DNA from: Streptococcus oralis
GTDB taxonomy: Bacteria; Bacillota; Bacilli; Lactobacillales; Streptococcaceae
Reading direction: 5' to 3'
Length of the DNA stretch: 64,000 nucleotides
Assembly (NCBI RefSeq): GCF_024399415.1
Contig: NZ_CP029257.1
Span: forward strand, 1,325,501 to 1,389,500
The position numbers were made by a program, and so were the translations under genes. Below, in pieces: positions 52,430 to 62,692 of the stretch. Under the pieces are notes generated by a model, which saw nothing but the letters and a program-made list of their open reading frames with translations, was not told the origin of the DNA and did not search any database. Within the stretch, counting starts at the first letter, position 1, and the number at the start of each line of letters is the position of its first letter.

Positions 52430-52897
52430 TTAAATCAAATCTGCCTCTTGAAGAGCTGTCTGAACAGTCTCTAATGGTAAATGGGTTAACTCGGTGCCTT
52501 TTTCTTGATAAAGGTACTGGGCATAGTCATCCATTCGGTACTGGTTGATATAAACCACGCGCTTGCAACCAACTTGTAGCAGTTGTTTGGTGCAGTTCAG
52601 ACACGGGAAATGGGTCACATAGGCTGTAAATCCTCTGGGAACCCCTCGTTCGGCTCCTTGCAAGATAGCATTAACCTCGGCGTGGAGGGTTCGAACACAG
52701 TGACCTTCAATGACCAGACATTCGTGGTCAATACAGTGCTCCGTTCCTGATACGGAACCATTGTAGCCTGTTGAAATGACCTTATTGTCCTTGACTAGGA
52801 CAGCTCCCACCTTGGCACGTTTACAGGTCGAACGATTGGCAATCAGTAAAGCCTGGGCTGCAAAGTACTCATCCCAAGCCAGTCTTTTTTCTGTCAT
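52430..52897 (-). CDS. comEB: ComEB, deoxycytidylate (dCMP) deaminase
   Basis: Zinc-dependent deaminase converting dCMP to dUMP for thymidylate synthesis; despite the name it is dispensable for transformation in B. subtilis. 155 aa with zinc/catalytic motif TLHAEVNAI and FPCLNCTKQLLQVG (about 70-110), plus the extra His/Cys zinc ligands (CIDHECLVIEGHC) of dCMP deaminases. Lies 18 bp after the TetR gene on the same strand. Confidence 0.94.
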   Translation of the reverse strand: MTEKRLAWDEYFAAQALLIANRSTCKRAKVGAVLVKDNKVISTGYNGSVSGTEHCIDHECLVIEGHCVRTLHAEVNAILQGAERGVPRGFTAYVTHFPCLNCTKQLLQVGCKRVVYINQYRMDDYAQYLYQEKGTELTHLPLETVQTALQEADLI

Positions 52898-52915
52898 AAG
52901 TCTTCTCCTTTTCCT

Positions 52916-53473
52916 CTATTTTTTGAAAAATGGCAAGCGTAAATCTGCAATCTTTTCAGCCGGAACCTTCATGCCATCTTTGATCCATTTGAGCAGAACC
53001 GATACGATGGCAGAACTCCAAAAGGAATGAAGGTAGCTGCTAACGCCTTTTGACTTTCCGTGGTATTTTTCTAGAAATTCCTGCATGGCTTGGACAAAAA
53101 TCTTTTCCAAATGGTAGTCCAGAGCAAGTTGGATAACTTTGGCTTCTTTCTTGGCTGCGCGGAAAAGGTGTACCCAGACTAGATAAAGGTCTGTTTTAAC
53201 ATCGTAGTGGCTCAACTGTTCCATAATGTTATGGACACTGCGTTTAAAGACGCTTTCCAAAATCTCTTCTTTGGAGTCATAGTTACGATAGAAGGCGGCA
53301 CGAGAGACGCCCGCCCGTTTGACCAGCTCCGAAATGCTGATCTTAGCCAAGTCTTTTTTCTCTAGAAGTTGCAAAAGAGCCGTCTCGATTGCTTCTCTGG
53401 TTAAAAAATTGGATTCTTGATTTGATTTTCTGAGATTTTCAAGAGATTTTTCAGATATTTTACGTTCAGACAT
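52916..53473 (-). CDS. TetR/AcrR family transcriptional regulator
   Basis: 185-aa repressor-type protein: N-terminal HTH (LAKISISELVKRAGVSRAAFYRNYDSKEEIL, about 38-70) and a helical ligand-binding C-terminus. Divergent from a DegV/FakB-like gene, with an inverted repeat covering its own -35 box and the degV leader, so it probably controls both. Given the partner, an acyl chain or acyl-CoA is a reasonable but unproven ligand. Ribosome-binding site weak (AGAAAGAAA). Confidence 0.88.
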   Translation of the reverse strand: MSERKISEKSLENLRKSNQESNFLTREAIETALLQLLEKKDLAKISISELVKRAGVSRAAFYRNYDSKEEILESVFKRSVHNIMEQLSHYDVKTDLYLVWVHLFRAAKKEAKVIQLALDYHLEKIFVQAMQEFLEKYHGKSKGVSSYLHSFWSSAIVSVLLKWIKDGMKVPAEKIADLRLPFFKK

Positions 53474-53532
53474 AACAATTTCTTTCTACTTGTGACAACA
53501 GAGAGGTGGTACTTTTGTTTCAAGGGCTTTCA

Positions 53533-53541
53533 TGATATAAT
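53533..53541 (+). promoter_or_regulatory. Extended -10 promoter of the degV gene (TGATATAAT)
   Basis: TGATATAAT on the plus strand, 56 nt before the start codon. Confidence 0.72.
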
Positions 53542-53568
53542 TGTAAAAAAAGACAGAACCTTTGTCAA
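53540..53568 (-). promoter_or_regulatory. tetR promoter
   Basis: TTGACA (53563-53568), 17-bp spacer, TACAAT (53540-53545) on the minus strand; overlaps the degV -10 by two bases. Confidence 0.8.
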
Positions 53569-53584
53569 TGTATAAGTGACAAAG
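53560..53584. promoter_or_regulatory. Inverted repeat, candidate TetR operator
   Basis: CTTTGTCA-n9-TGACAAAG, 8-bp perfect arms, covers the tetR -35 and lies about 12-36 nt downstream of the degV transcription start. Confidence 0.65.
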
Positions 53585-53597
53585 ATGGAGAATTTCT

Positions 53598-55677
<2,080 letters not shown>

Positions 55678-55696
55678 ATATTAAAGGATGGAAAAA

Positions 55697-56152
55697 ATGA
55701 ACAGATGGGAGTCAGTCGAATTTGTCAACATGTGTATGATTCAAAACGGAGACAAGGTTCTGGTTCAAGATCGAGTTAATCCTGACTGGCCTGGTATTAC
55801 TTTTCCTGGCGGTCATGTTGAACGTGGCGAATCCTTTGTCGATGCTGTCATTCGTGAAGTGAAAGAAGAAACTGGTCTGACCATTTCCAAATCCCAACTC
55901 TGTGGTATCAAAAACTGGTACGATGACAAGGATTATCGTTATGTAGTCCTCTTTTACAAAACAGAACACTTTACTGGTGAACTCCAGTCTTCAGACGAAG
56001 GGAAAGTTTGGTGGGAGAACTTTGAAAATCTTTCTCATCTAAAACTTGCTACTGATGATATGTCTGATATGCTTCGTGTTTTTTTAGAAGAGAATCTCAG
56101 TGAATTCTTTTACTATAAAGACGGTGACGACTGGCTTTATGATTTGAAGTAA
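55697..56152 (+). CDS. Nudix hydrolase (MutT/8-oxo-dGTP diphosphatase-like)
   Basis: 151-aa pyrophosphohydrolase with an intact Nudix box, GGHVERGESFVDAVIREVKE followed by ETG (about residues 39-61). Homologues are labelled 8-oxo-dGTP diphosphatase, but specificity is unproven. Start set at 55697 because AAGGA lies 8 nt before it; the in-frame ATG at 55688 overlaps that site. It lies 19 bp after the BaiN-like gene on the same strand, so probably co-transcribed. C-terminal tail rich in aromatic and acidic residues (EFFYYKDGDDWLYDLK). Confidence 0.9.
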   Translation: MNRWESVEFVNMCMIQNGDKVLVQDRVNPDWPGITFPGGHVERGESFVDAVIREVKEETGLTISKSQLCGIKNWYDDKDYRYVVLFYKTEHFTGELQSSDEGKVWWENFENLSHLKLATDDMSDMLRVFLEENLSEFFYYKDGDDWLYDLK

Positions 56153-56185
56153 AAAATAGGCTAGGAAATTCCTAGCCTATTTATT
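56153..56185. terminator. Bidirectional terminator between the Nudix and merR genes
   Basis: AAATAGGCTAGGAA-ATT-CCTAGCCTATTT; works for both converging genes, overlapping the end of merR. Confidence 0.88.
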
Positions 56186-56921
56186 CTGCATTTGTCTGGA
56201 CGTAAGCCGATATGACATCTGATGTGTATTGAGCTGTACCAGATCCAAACTTGTCAATGTTTTCCTTAAACTCTGGGTTGTAGACGTAGCCTTTGCCGAT
56301 ATGACCGAATACCTCAATAGAGCAGTCAAATCCATAAGTACGAATAGCTTGCAAGAGTTTAGCTGCTTCTTCTTGGTTTTCGACCGCTGTTGCAGCTAGC
56401 CCATTTTTAAGATTATGAGCCAAAACTTGAAAAACTTGGTTAAAGGCAGCCGTAGCCTCATCTTCTCTACCACTTTGGCGCTCGAGAGCCTGGCCCATGA
56501 CTTCTTGACCATATTTCTCTACCGCTTCTTGGTGGTATTTTTGATTGTCTTGATAGCTAAATCCAGTGAATTTTTCCTCAATGGTCATTTTTCTTTCTCC
56601 TTTTTGTTCTTGAATGGTTTTTTGCAAGGTGGAAATCAAGGTATCCAGATGTTGCCTTTCTCGAGTTAGATAATCCAACTGCCTAGTCAAATGGGGCAAT
56701 AAATCTGTTCTTTCTTCCTTTAACAGCTCTGCTATTTTTTCTAAAGAAAAGCCTAGATATTTGTAGTACAGAATGACCTGAAGTCGTTCCAAATCCTCCT
56801 GACTATAGGTTCGATAGCCGTTTTCCGACTTTAAGGGAACCAAGAGCCCTATCTTATCGTAGTGATGCAGAGTCTTAACAGAGACACCTGAAAGCTGCGC
56901 AGCTTCTTTTATATGGTACAT
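56181..56921 (-). CDS. MerR family regulator with TipAS drug-binding domain
   Basis: 246-aa transcriptional activator. Residues 1-75 are a MerR winged helix (KEAAQLSGVSVKTLHHYDKIGLL), followed by a coiled-coil dimerisation helix (about 78-110) and a TipAS-like domain (about 115-246), which in Streptomyces TipA and relatives such as Mta and SkgA binds drugs or antibiotics. Its own promoter has the MerR-type 19-bp spacer, so autoregulation is expected. AAGGAGG precedes the ATG. A second target may be the divergent NSS transporter, but I see no shared operator there. Confidence 0.92.
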   Translation of the reverse strand: MYHIKEAAQLSGVSVKTLHHYDKIGLLVPLKSENGYRTYSQEDLERLQVILYYKYLGFSLEKIAELLKEERTDLLPHLTRQLDYLTRERQHLDTLISTLQKTIQEQKGERKMTIEEKFTGFSYQDNQKYHQEAVEKYGQEVMGQALERQSGREDEATAAFNQVFQVLAHNLKNGLAATAVENQEEAAKLLQAIRTYGFDCSIEVFGHIGKGYVYNPEFKENIDKFGSGTAQYTSDVISAYVQTNAE

Positions 56922-56941
56922 GATTTCCTCCTTACAAGGAT

Positions 56942-56972
56942 AGTATAACCCCTCCCCTTAGGTCAGAGTCAA
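56942..56972 (-). promoter_or_regulatory. merR promoter with 19-bp spacer
   Basis: TTGACT (56967-56972), 19-bp spacer containing the imperfect dyad ACCTAAGGGGAGGGGT, TATACT (56942-56947) on the minus strand. The long spacer is the hallmark of MerR-twisted promoters. Confidence 0.82.
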
Positions 56973-57033
56973 GCGTTTTTGCGAAAAATTTTTAACTTTT
57001 TGAGAAAGGTGTGAAAACTTGAAAATGGTTTTC

Positions 57034-57062
57034 TTGACAGACCTTTGAAAACATGATAGGAT
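57034..57062 (+). promoter_or_regulatory. Promoter of the NSS transporter
   Basis: TTGACA (57034-57039), 17-bp spacer, TAGGAT (57057-57062) with TG before it. Confidence 0.82.
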
Positions 57063-57085
57063 AGTCAAGTCTATCAATCAAACAG

Positions 57086-57148
57086 AAGGCTCATAGAGAG
57101 CCATTGAGAGAGGGCTATTTGACAACTCAAGTAGCCTTTTCTTATTTT
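57086..57148 (+). promoter_or_regulatory. Attenuator-like leader of the NSS transporter
   Basis: The roughly 100-nt leader has a small hairpin GGCTC-ATAGA-GAGCC (57088-57102) and a strong terminator-like hairpin GGCTATTTGA/TCAAGTAGCC (57113-57136) followed by TTTTCTTATTTT. The AAGGCT at 57086-57091 could instead pair with the AGCCTT at 57133-57138, giving a mutually exclusive antiterminator. I do not recognise a known riboswitch class or T-box. Confidence 0.6.
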
Positions 57149-57172
57149 AAAAAAGAGATTGGAGTTTCAACT

Positions 57173-58513
57173 ATGTCAGAAAAATCGCAATGGGGCTCGA
57201 AACTAGGCTTTATCCTAGCATCTGCTGGTTCAGCTATCGGACTTGGAGCCGTTTGGAAGTTCCCCTACATGACTGCTGCTAATGGCGGTGGGGGCTTTTT
57301 ACTAGTCTTTCTCATTTCCACTATTTTAATCGGTTTCCCGCTCCTGCTGGCTGAGTTTGCCCTTGGCCGTAGCGCTGGCGTTTCCGCTATCAAAACCTTT
57401 GGAAAACTAGGCAAGAATAACAAGTACAACTTTATCGGTTGGATTGGTGCCTTTGCCCTCTTTATCCTCCTCTCCTTTTACAGTGTCATCGGAGGATGGA
57501 TTCTAGTCTATCTGAGTATTGAGTTTGGGAAATTGTTCCAACTTGGCGGAACGGGTGATTATGCTCAGTTATTTACTTCAATCATTTCAAATCCAGCCAT
57601 TGCCCTTGGCGCACAAGCTGCCTTTATCTTGTTGAATATCTTTATTGTATCACGTGGAGTTCAAAAAGGGATTGAAAGAGCCTCAAAGGTCATGATGCCC
57701 CTGCTCTTTATCATTTTTGTCGTGATCATCGGGCGCTCGCTCAGCTTGCCAAATGCCATGGAAGGGGGTCTCTACTTTCTCAAACCAGACTTTTCAAAAC
57801 TAACTAGCGCTGGTCTCCTATATGCTCTGGGACAATCTTTCTTTGCCCTCTCACTAGGGGTGACAGCCATGCTGACCTATGCTTCCTACTTGGACAAGAA
57901 AACCAATCTGGTCCAGTCAGGTATTTCCATCGTAGCCATGAACATCTCTGTATCCATCATGGCGGGACTAGCCATTTTCCCAGCCATGTCGGCCTTCAAT
58001 ATTCAGTCTGAAGGGGGACCAAGCCTGCTCTTTATCGTCTTACCTCAACTCTTTGACAAGATGCCTTTTGGAACCATTTTCTACATCCTTTTCCTCTTGC
58101 TCTTCCTCTTTGCGACGGTCACTTCTTCTGTCGTGATGCTGGAAATCAATGTGGGCAATATCACCAACCAGGACAACAGCAAACGTGCTAAATGGAGCGC
58201 TATTTTAGGAATCTTGACCTTTATCTTTGGAATTCCTTCAGCCCTTTCTTACGGTATTATGGCGGATGTTCACATCTTTGGGAAGACCTTCTTTGACGCT
58301 ATGGACTTCTTGGTTTCCAATCTCCTCATGCCATTTGGAGCCCTCTGCCTTTCTCTCTTTACAGGCTACATCTTTAAGAAGGCTCTTGCTAAGGAGGAAC
58401 TCCATCTTGATGAAAGAGCATGGAAACAAGGACTTTTCCAAGTCTGGCTCTTCCTTCTTCGTTTCATCATTCCTATTATCATCATTGTGGTTTTTATCGC
58501 CCAATTTATGTAA
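57173..58513 (+). CDS. Neurotransmitter:sodium symporter (NSS) family transporter
   Basis: 446-aa sodium-dependent transporter of the LeuT/SNF family, with about 11-12 helices. N-terminal signature SKLGFILASAGSAIGLGAVWKFPYM (sodium and substrate sites in the unwound helix 1), GGGGFLLVFL and ALGQSFFALSLGVTAMLTYASY (helix 6) are intact. Likely substrate is an amino acid such as tryptophan, tyrosine or a branched-chain residue; not decidable. GGAG lies 8 nt before ATG 57173. The frame is open to 57104, but that segment is the leader terminator and lacks a start signal. Expression probably depends on read-through of the leader hairpin. Confidence 0.92.
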   Translation: MSEKSQWGSKLGFILASAGSAIGLGAVWKFPYMTAANGGGGFLLVFLISTILIGFPLLLAEFALGRSAGVSAIKTFGKLGKNNKYNFIGWIGAFALFILLSFYSVIGGWILVYLSIEFGKLFQLGGTGDYAQLFTSIISNPAIALGAQAAFILLNIFIVSRGVQKGIERASKVMMPLLFIIFVVIIGRSLSLPNAMEGGLYFLKPDFSKLTSAGLLYALGQSFFALSLGVTAMLTYASYLDKKTNLVQSGISIVAMNISVSIMAGLAIFPAMSAFNIQSEGGPSLLFIVLPQLFDKMPFGTIFYILFLLLFLFATVTSSVVMLEINVGNITNQDNSKRAKWSAILGILTFIFGIPSALSYGIMADVHIFGKTFFDAMDFLVSNLLMPFGALCLSLFTGYIFKKALAKEELHLDERAWKQGLFQVWLFLLRFIIPIIIIVVFIAQFM

Positions 58514-58515
58514 TC

Positions 58516-58556
58516 AAAAAGGACTTGAGTAGTAAACTCAGGCCCTTTCTTTTTTT
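58516..58556. terminator. Bidirectional terminator between the NSS gene and manA
   Basis: AAAGG-a-CTTGAGT-agtaa-ACTCAGG-c-CCTTT followed by TCTTTTTTT on the plus strand. The minus strand also gives a T-run. Confidence 0.8.
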
Positions 58557-59499
58557 ATGGATGGCTAACAATCAATTCCAAACCTTGCCCTTCCAAGGTC
58601 CAAGCTTCAACATCACTTGGTAGGATAAAGTGGCTGCCTTTTTGGATTGGATAGTTTTTCCCATCAACATTCAGTTGACCCTGACCAGCTAAGACGCTCA
58701 ACAGGCTGTAGTCAGCTGTCTTTTCGAAGTCAACTTTGCCAGTGATTTCCCACTTGTAAACTGCGAAGAAATCATTGGATACAAGGAGAGTGGAACGTAG
58801 ATCATCTGCTTTGATAGTTACAGGACGGCTATTGGCAGGCTCTCCAATGTTTAAAACATCGATGGATTTTTCAAGGTGAAGTTCACGCAAGTTGCCCTTG
58901 TCGTCCTTGCGGTCAAAGTCATAAACACGGTAGGTGGTATCGCTAGACTGCTGGGTTTCAAGAATCAAGATACCCGCCCCGATAGCGTGCATGGTTCCGC
59001 TTGGTACATAGAAGAAATCTCCAGCTTTAACTGGAACTTTTGTCAGCAAGGTATCCCAGTTCTTGTCCTCGATTTGCTGGCGGAGTTCTTCTTTTGATTT
59101 GGCATTGTGGCCATAGATAATCTCTGAACCTTCGTCTGCTGCGATGATGTACCAACACTCTGTTTTCCCTAACTCGCCTTCGTGCTCTAGTCCATAGGTA
59201 TCGTCTGGGTGAACTTGGACACTGAGCCAGTCGTTGGCATCGAGAATCTTGGTCAACAGTGGAAACACAGGTTCTGGACGGTTACCAAACAATTCACGGT
59301 GTTCCGCATACAAAGTAGCTAGGTCTGTTCCCTCAAAACGCCCATTAGCGACCTTTGAAACTCCATTTGGGTGGGCTGAAATAGCCCAGTATTCTCCGAT
59401 TTTTTCACTTGGAATGTCGTAGCCAAACTCATCACGTAGCTTGGTTCCACCCCAGATTTTTTCTTGCATAACTGATTGTAAAAATAATGGTTCTGACAT
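58555..59499 (-). CDS. manA: ManA, mannose-6-phosphate isomerase (class I)
   Basis: Zinc enzyme interconverting mannose-6-phosphate and fructose-6-phosphate, linking mannose (for instance from host glycans) to glycolysis. 314 aa, the short Gram-positive form. Zinc ligands in LSVQVHPDDTYG (about 95-106), LGKTECWYII (about 115) and GTMHAIGAGILILE (about 170-183). AGGAG lies 6 nt before the ATG. Monocistronic with a TGCTATAAT box. Confidence 0.96.
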   Translation of the reverse strand: MSEPLFLQSVMQEKIWGGTKLRDEFGYDIPSEKIGEYWAISAHPNGVSKVANGRFEGTDLATLYAEHRELFGNRPEPVFPLLTKILDANDWLSVQVHPDDTYGLEHEGELGKTECWYIIAADEGSEIIYGHNAKSKEELRQQIEDKNWDTLLTKVPVKAGDFFYVPSGTMHAIGAGILILETQQSSDTTYRVYDFDRKDDKGNLRELHLEKSIDVLNIGEPANSRPVTIKADDLRSTLLVSNDFFAVYKWEITGKVDFEKTADYSLLSVLAGQGQLNVDGKNYPIQKGSHFILPSDVEAWTLEGQGLELIVSHP

Positions 59500-59528
59500 C
59501 TTGATCTCCTGTCTATTTTTCTCACTTC

Positions 59529-59537
59529 ATTATAGCA
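59529..59537 (-). promoter_or_regulatory. Extended -10 promoter of manA (TGCTATAAT)
   Basis: TGCTATAAT on the minus strand, 29 nt upstream of the start codon. Confidence 0.75.
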
Positions 59538-59618
59538 AAAAGCCAGGTCTAATTGAACTCTTTTTCACATCTTATAAAGTAGGGAGAAGATTTTATAAAA
59601 ATAGTGAACAAATGTGCT

Positions 59619-61076
<1,458 letters not shown>

Positions 61077-61163
61077 TTATTACTTCTATTATACTAAAAA
61101 GGAGGCAAAAAGTTTGGAACCCTCTGGATAATAATAGCACTAAACTTACTTTTATATATACGA

Positions 61164-61190
61164 AAAAAAGACTGAAACCAGTCTTCTTTT
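61164..61190 (-). terminator. Terminator of the SemiSWEET gene
   Basis: AAGACTG-GTTT-CAGTCTT followed by TTTTT on the minus strand at the stop codon. Confidence 0.9.
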
Positions 61191-61450
61191 TAAATCAAAG
61201 CTGTGATAGCCGTTACTAGGCCAAAAACGATACCTGGTGCATTAGCAGCCGCAAGTGGAATATCTCTTTCTTTCTTGAAAAGACCGTAGTAAACCCAGAG
61301 ACTACAGTTGATGGCTGCAACCAAGGGCTGGATAAAGTTCCCTTTTTGACCAGCCAGGTTGTTCATAATTTGTGGGAAGTAAGACACATACATCATAACA
61401 GACATAAAGGTCGCTACCCAACCTAAAATTTTCATTTGTTTTTCAGACAT
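61190..61450 (-). CDS. SemiSWEET (MtN3/PQ-loop) sugar transporter
   Basis: 86-aa membrane protein with three helices forming one triple-helix bundle, the half-size bacterial relative of eukaryotic SWEETs; two copies form a facilitator for sugars. PQ motif in MMYVSYFPQIMNNLAG (about 20-35), the conserved Asn in LVAAINCSLWVYYGLFK (about 48-64). Start at 61450 with GAGG 8 nt upstream. Lies 131 bp before the GH1 gene on the same strand but is separated from it by a terminator. Confidence 0.9.
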   Translation of the reverse strand: MSEKQMKILGWVATFMSVMMYVSYFPQIMNNLAGQKGNFIQPLVAAINCSLWVYYGLFKKERDIPLAAANAPGIVFGLVTAITALI

Positions 61451-61468
61451 TTTCAAAACCTCTTTCAT

Positions 61469-61683
61469 TTTTACTGAATCTTATTTTAAAATATTCTTTC
61501 AAAACAATCAAGTCTTTAAAACTTTTGTTATAAAGATATAAACTATCACAATCTTGTTATAAGAAAGAGGGAACAGAAAAAAGACCGAATTGCTCCGTTC
61601 TGTTTACTCAATCAAATATTAGAAAATGAATACTCCTTTTCAATGAATCGATTGATTGATGGTAAATAAGCCGTTAGAAATTA
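61469..61683. other. Intergenic region with a decayed terminator-like repeat
   Basis: No gene is visible. At 61572-61602 it holds an AT-flanked element AGACCGAATTGCTCCG, related to the terminator hairpins at 62209-62238 and 62649-62676 but with a broken stem. Confidence 0.5.
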
Positions 61684-61712
61684 TTGACAGTATCGAAATT
61701 TTCTAGTAAAAT
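61684..61712 (+). promoter_or_regulatory. Promoter of the LapA-domain gene
   Basis: TTGACA (61684-61689), 17-bp spacer, TAAAAT (61707-61712). Confidence 0.85.
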
Positions 61713-61776
61713 GAATTTTGTTAATACCTAAATGGTGTGTAGTTTTCTATCAACATAGTCAGGAGAAAAGGAACTT

Positions 61777-62121
61777 ATGCTAAAAAAATTTAATGAATTG
61801 TCACTGAAAGATAAGGCTTATCTAATTGGCGGTTTGAGCTTATTAGTCATTGTGATCTCATTTGGTCTACTCAATCGTCAAACAGTAACTGTCAGTCTTG
61901 TCTTTACACAACTATCTGCTCCCTTGATTTTGGTGATTTTTACTTGTCTAGTAATCGGGATCATTGCTGGTAGTGCTATTGGTATTAGCTATCACCATAA
62001 CAAGACTCAAGATCTGAGAAGCCGCATTGCTGAAGCAGAAGCGACTATCAATATAAAAGACAGGGAGCTTGTCCAGTACGAGGAACAGGTGCAACAATTA
62101 AAACAGGAAGCCAAACAATAA
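61777..62121 (+). CDS. LapA-domain (DUF1049) membrane protein
   Basis: 114 aa: two transmembrane helices (about 15-32 and 43-68, the latter Gly/Ile-rich as in LapA) followed by a cytoplasmic coiled coil (about 75-112, RSRIAEAEATINIKDRELVQYEEQVQQL). The family is linked to envelope assembly in E. coli, but no role is known in streptococci. AGGAG lies 10 nt before the ATG. Monocistronic with its own promoter and terminator. Confidence 0.85.
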   Translation: MLKKFNELSLKDKAYLIGGLSLLVIVISFGLLNRQTVTVSLVFTQLSAPLILVIFTCLVIGIIAGSAIGISYHHNKTQDLRSRIAEAEATINIKDRELVQYEEQVQQLKQEAKQ

Positions 62122-62132
62122 GTGTAGAAATC

Positions 62133-62164
62133 ATAACCACCCGTGAAAACGGGTGGTTTTTTGT
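62133..62164 (+). terminator. Terminator of the LapA-domain gene
   Basis: AACCACCCG-TGAAAA-CGGGTGGTT followed by TTTT. Confidence 0.93.
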
Positions 62165-62208
62165 CTCGCACCTAACGGAGCGAGACGGACTGAAAGTCGC
62201 ATAAATAC

Positions 62209-62238
62209 AAAAAAGATCGAATTGCTCCGATCTTTTTA
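62209..62238 (-). terminator. Terminator of the VOC gene
   Basis: AAAAAGATCG-GAGCAATT-CGATCTTTTT on the minus strand. The loop and stem are shared with the terminator of spxB. Confidence 0.88.
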
Positions 62239-62286
62239 AGTTTCACTCCAAGAATGTTTAGATAAAAAATTTGATAATAGAATTAC

Positions 62287-62634
62287 CTACTTCATACGAT
62301 AAAAATCAATCACTAGACCAGCAGGCCCTTTAACTAATAAGGACTCTGTTCCCCAATCCGTTTCACAAAGACCGTGTAAAATCTCGACACCGATCTCTTT
62401 TAACCGTTGGTAATTCTGATTTAGATCCTCAATCTCAATATGAAGAATGATTCCTGACTGAAAATCTTCCAAAGGAATCAAATGATTTTGGGACAACATC
62501 AGACAGTGACTGCCAATCGTAAACTGAGCAAAACTGTCATCAACATAATCGGACTTTTTATCCAAAATACGCTCCAAGTCAGCACAGACTTGTGGAACAT
62601 CTGAAACGATAATATCTAATTGATTTAAATTCAT
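62287..62634 (-). CDS. VOC (glyoxalase/bleomycin resistance/dioxygenase) family protein
   Basis: 115-aa vicinal-oxygen-chelate fold protein (QLDIIVSDVPQVCADLERIL at the start; ILHIEIEDLNQNYQRLKEIGVEI; LLVKGPAGLVIDFYRMK at the end). The metal-ligand pattern of glyoxalase I is incomplete, so no reaction is assigned. Follows spxB on the same strand beyond a terminator and ends with a near-identical one. No strong ribosome-binding site was identified. Confidence 0.8.
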   Translation of the reverse strand: MNLNQLDIIVSDVPQVCADLERILDKKSDYVDDSFAQFTIGSHCLMLSQNHLIPLEDFQSGIILHIEIEDLNQNYQRLKEIGVEILHGLCETDWGTESLLVKGPAGLVIDFYRMK

Positions 62635-62648
62635 TTACTATACTCCAT

Positions 62649-62676
62649 AAAAAGACCGGATTGCTCCGATCTTTTT
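62649..62676 (-). terminator. Terminator of spxB
   Basis: AAAGATCGG-AGCAAT-CCGGTCTTT followed by TT on the minus strand, 17 nt after the stop codon. Confidence 0.85.
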
Positions 62677-62692
62677 AAGTTCCACGAAGGAA

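Noticed and set aside
57104..57172. In-frame N-terminal extension of the NSS transporter from a TTG
   Set aside because: It runs through the leader terminator hairpin, has no ribosome-binding site and does not resemble the family N-terminus, which starts at 57173.
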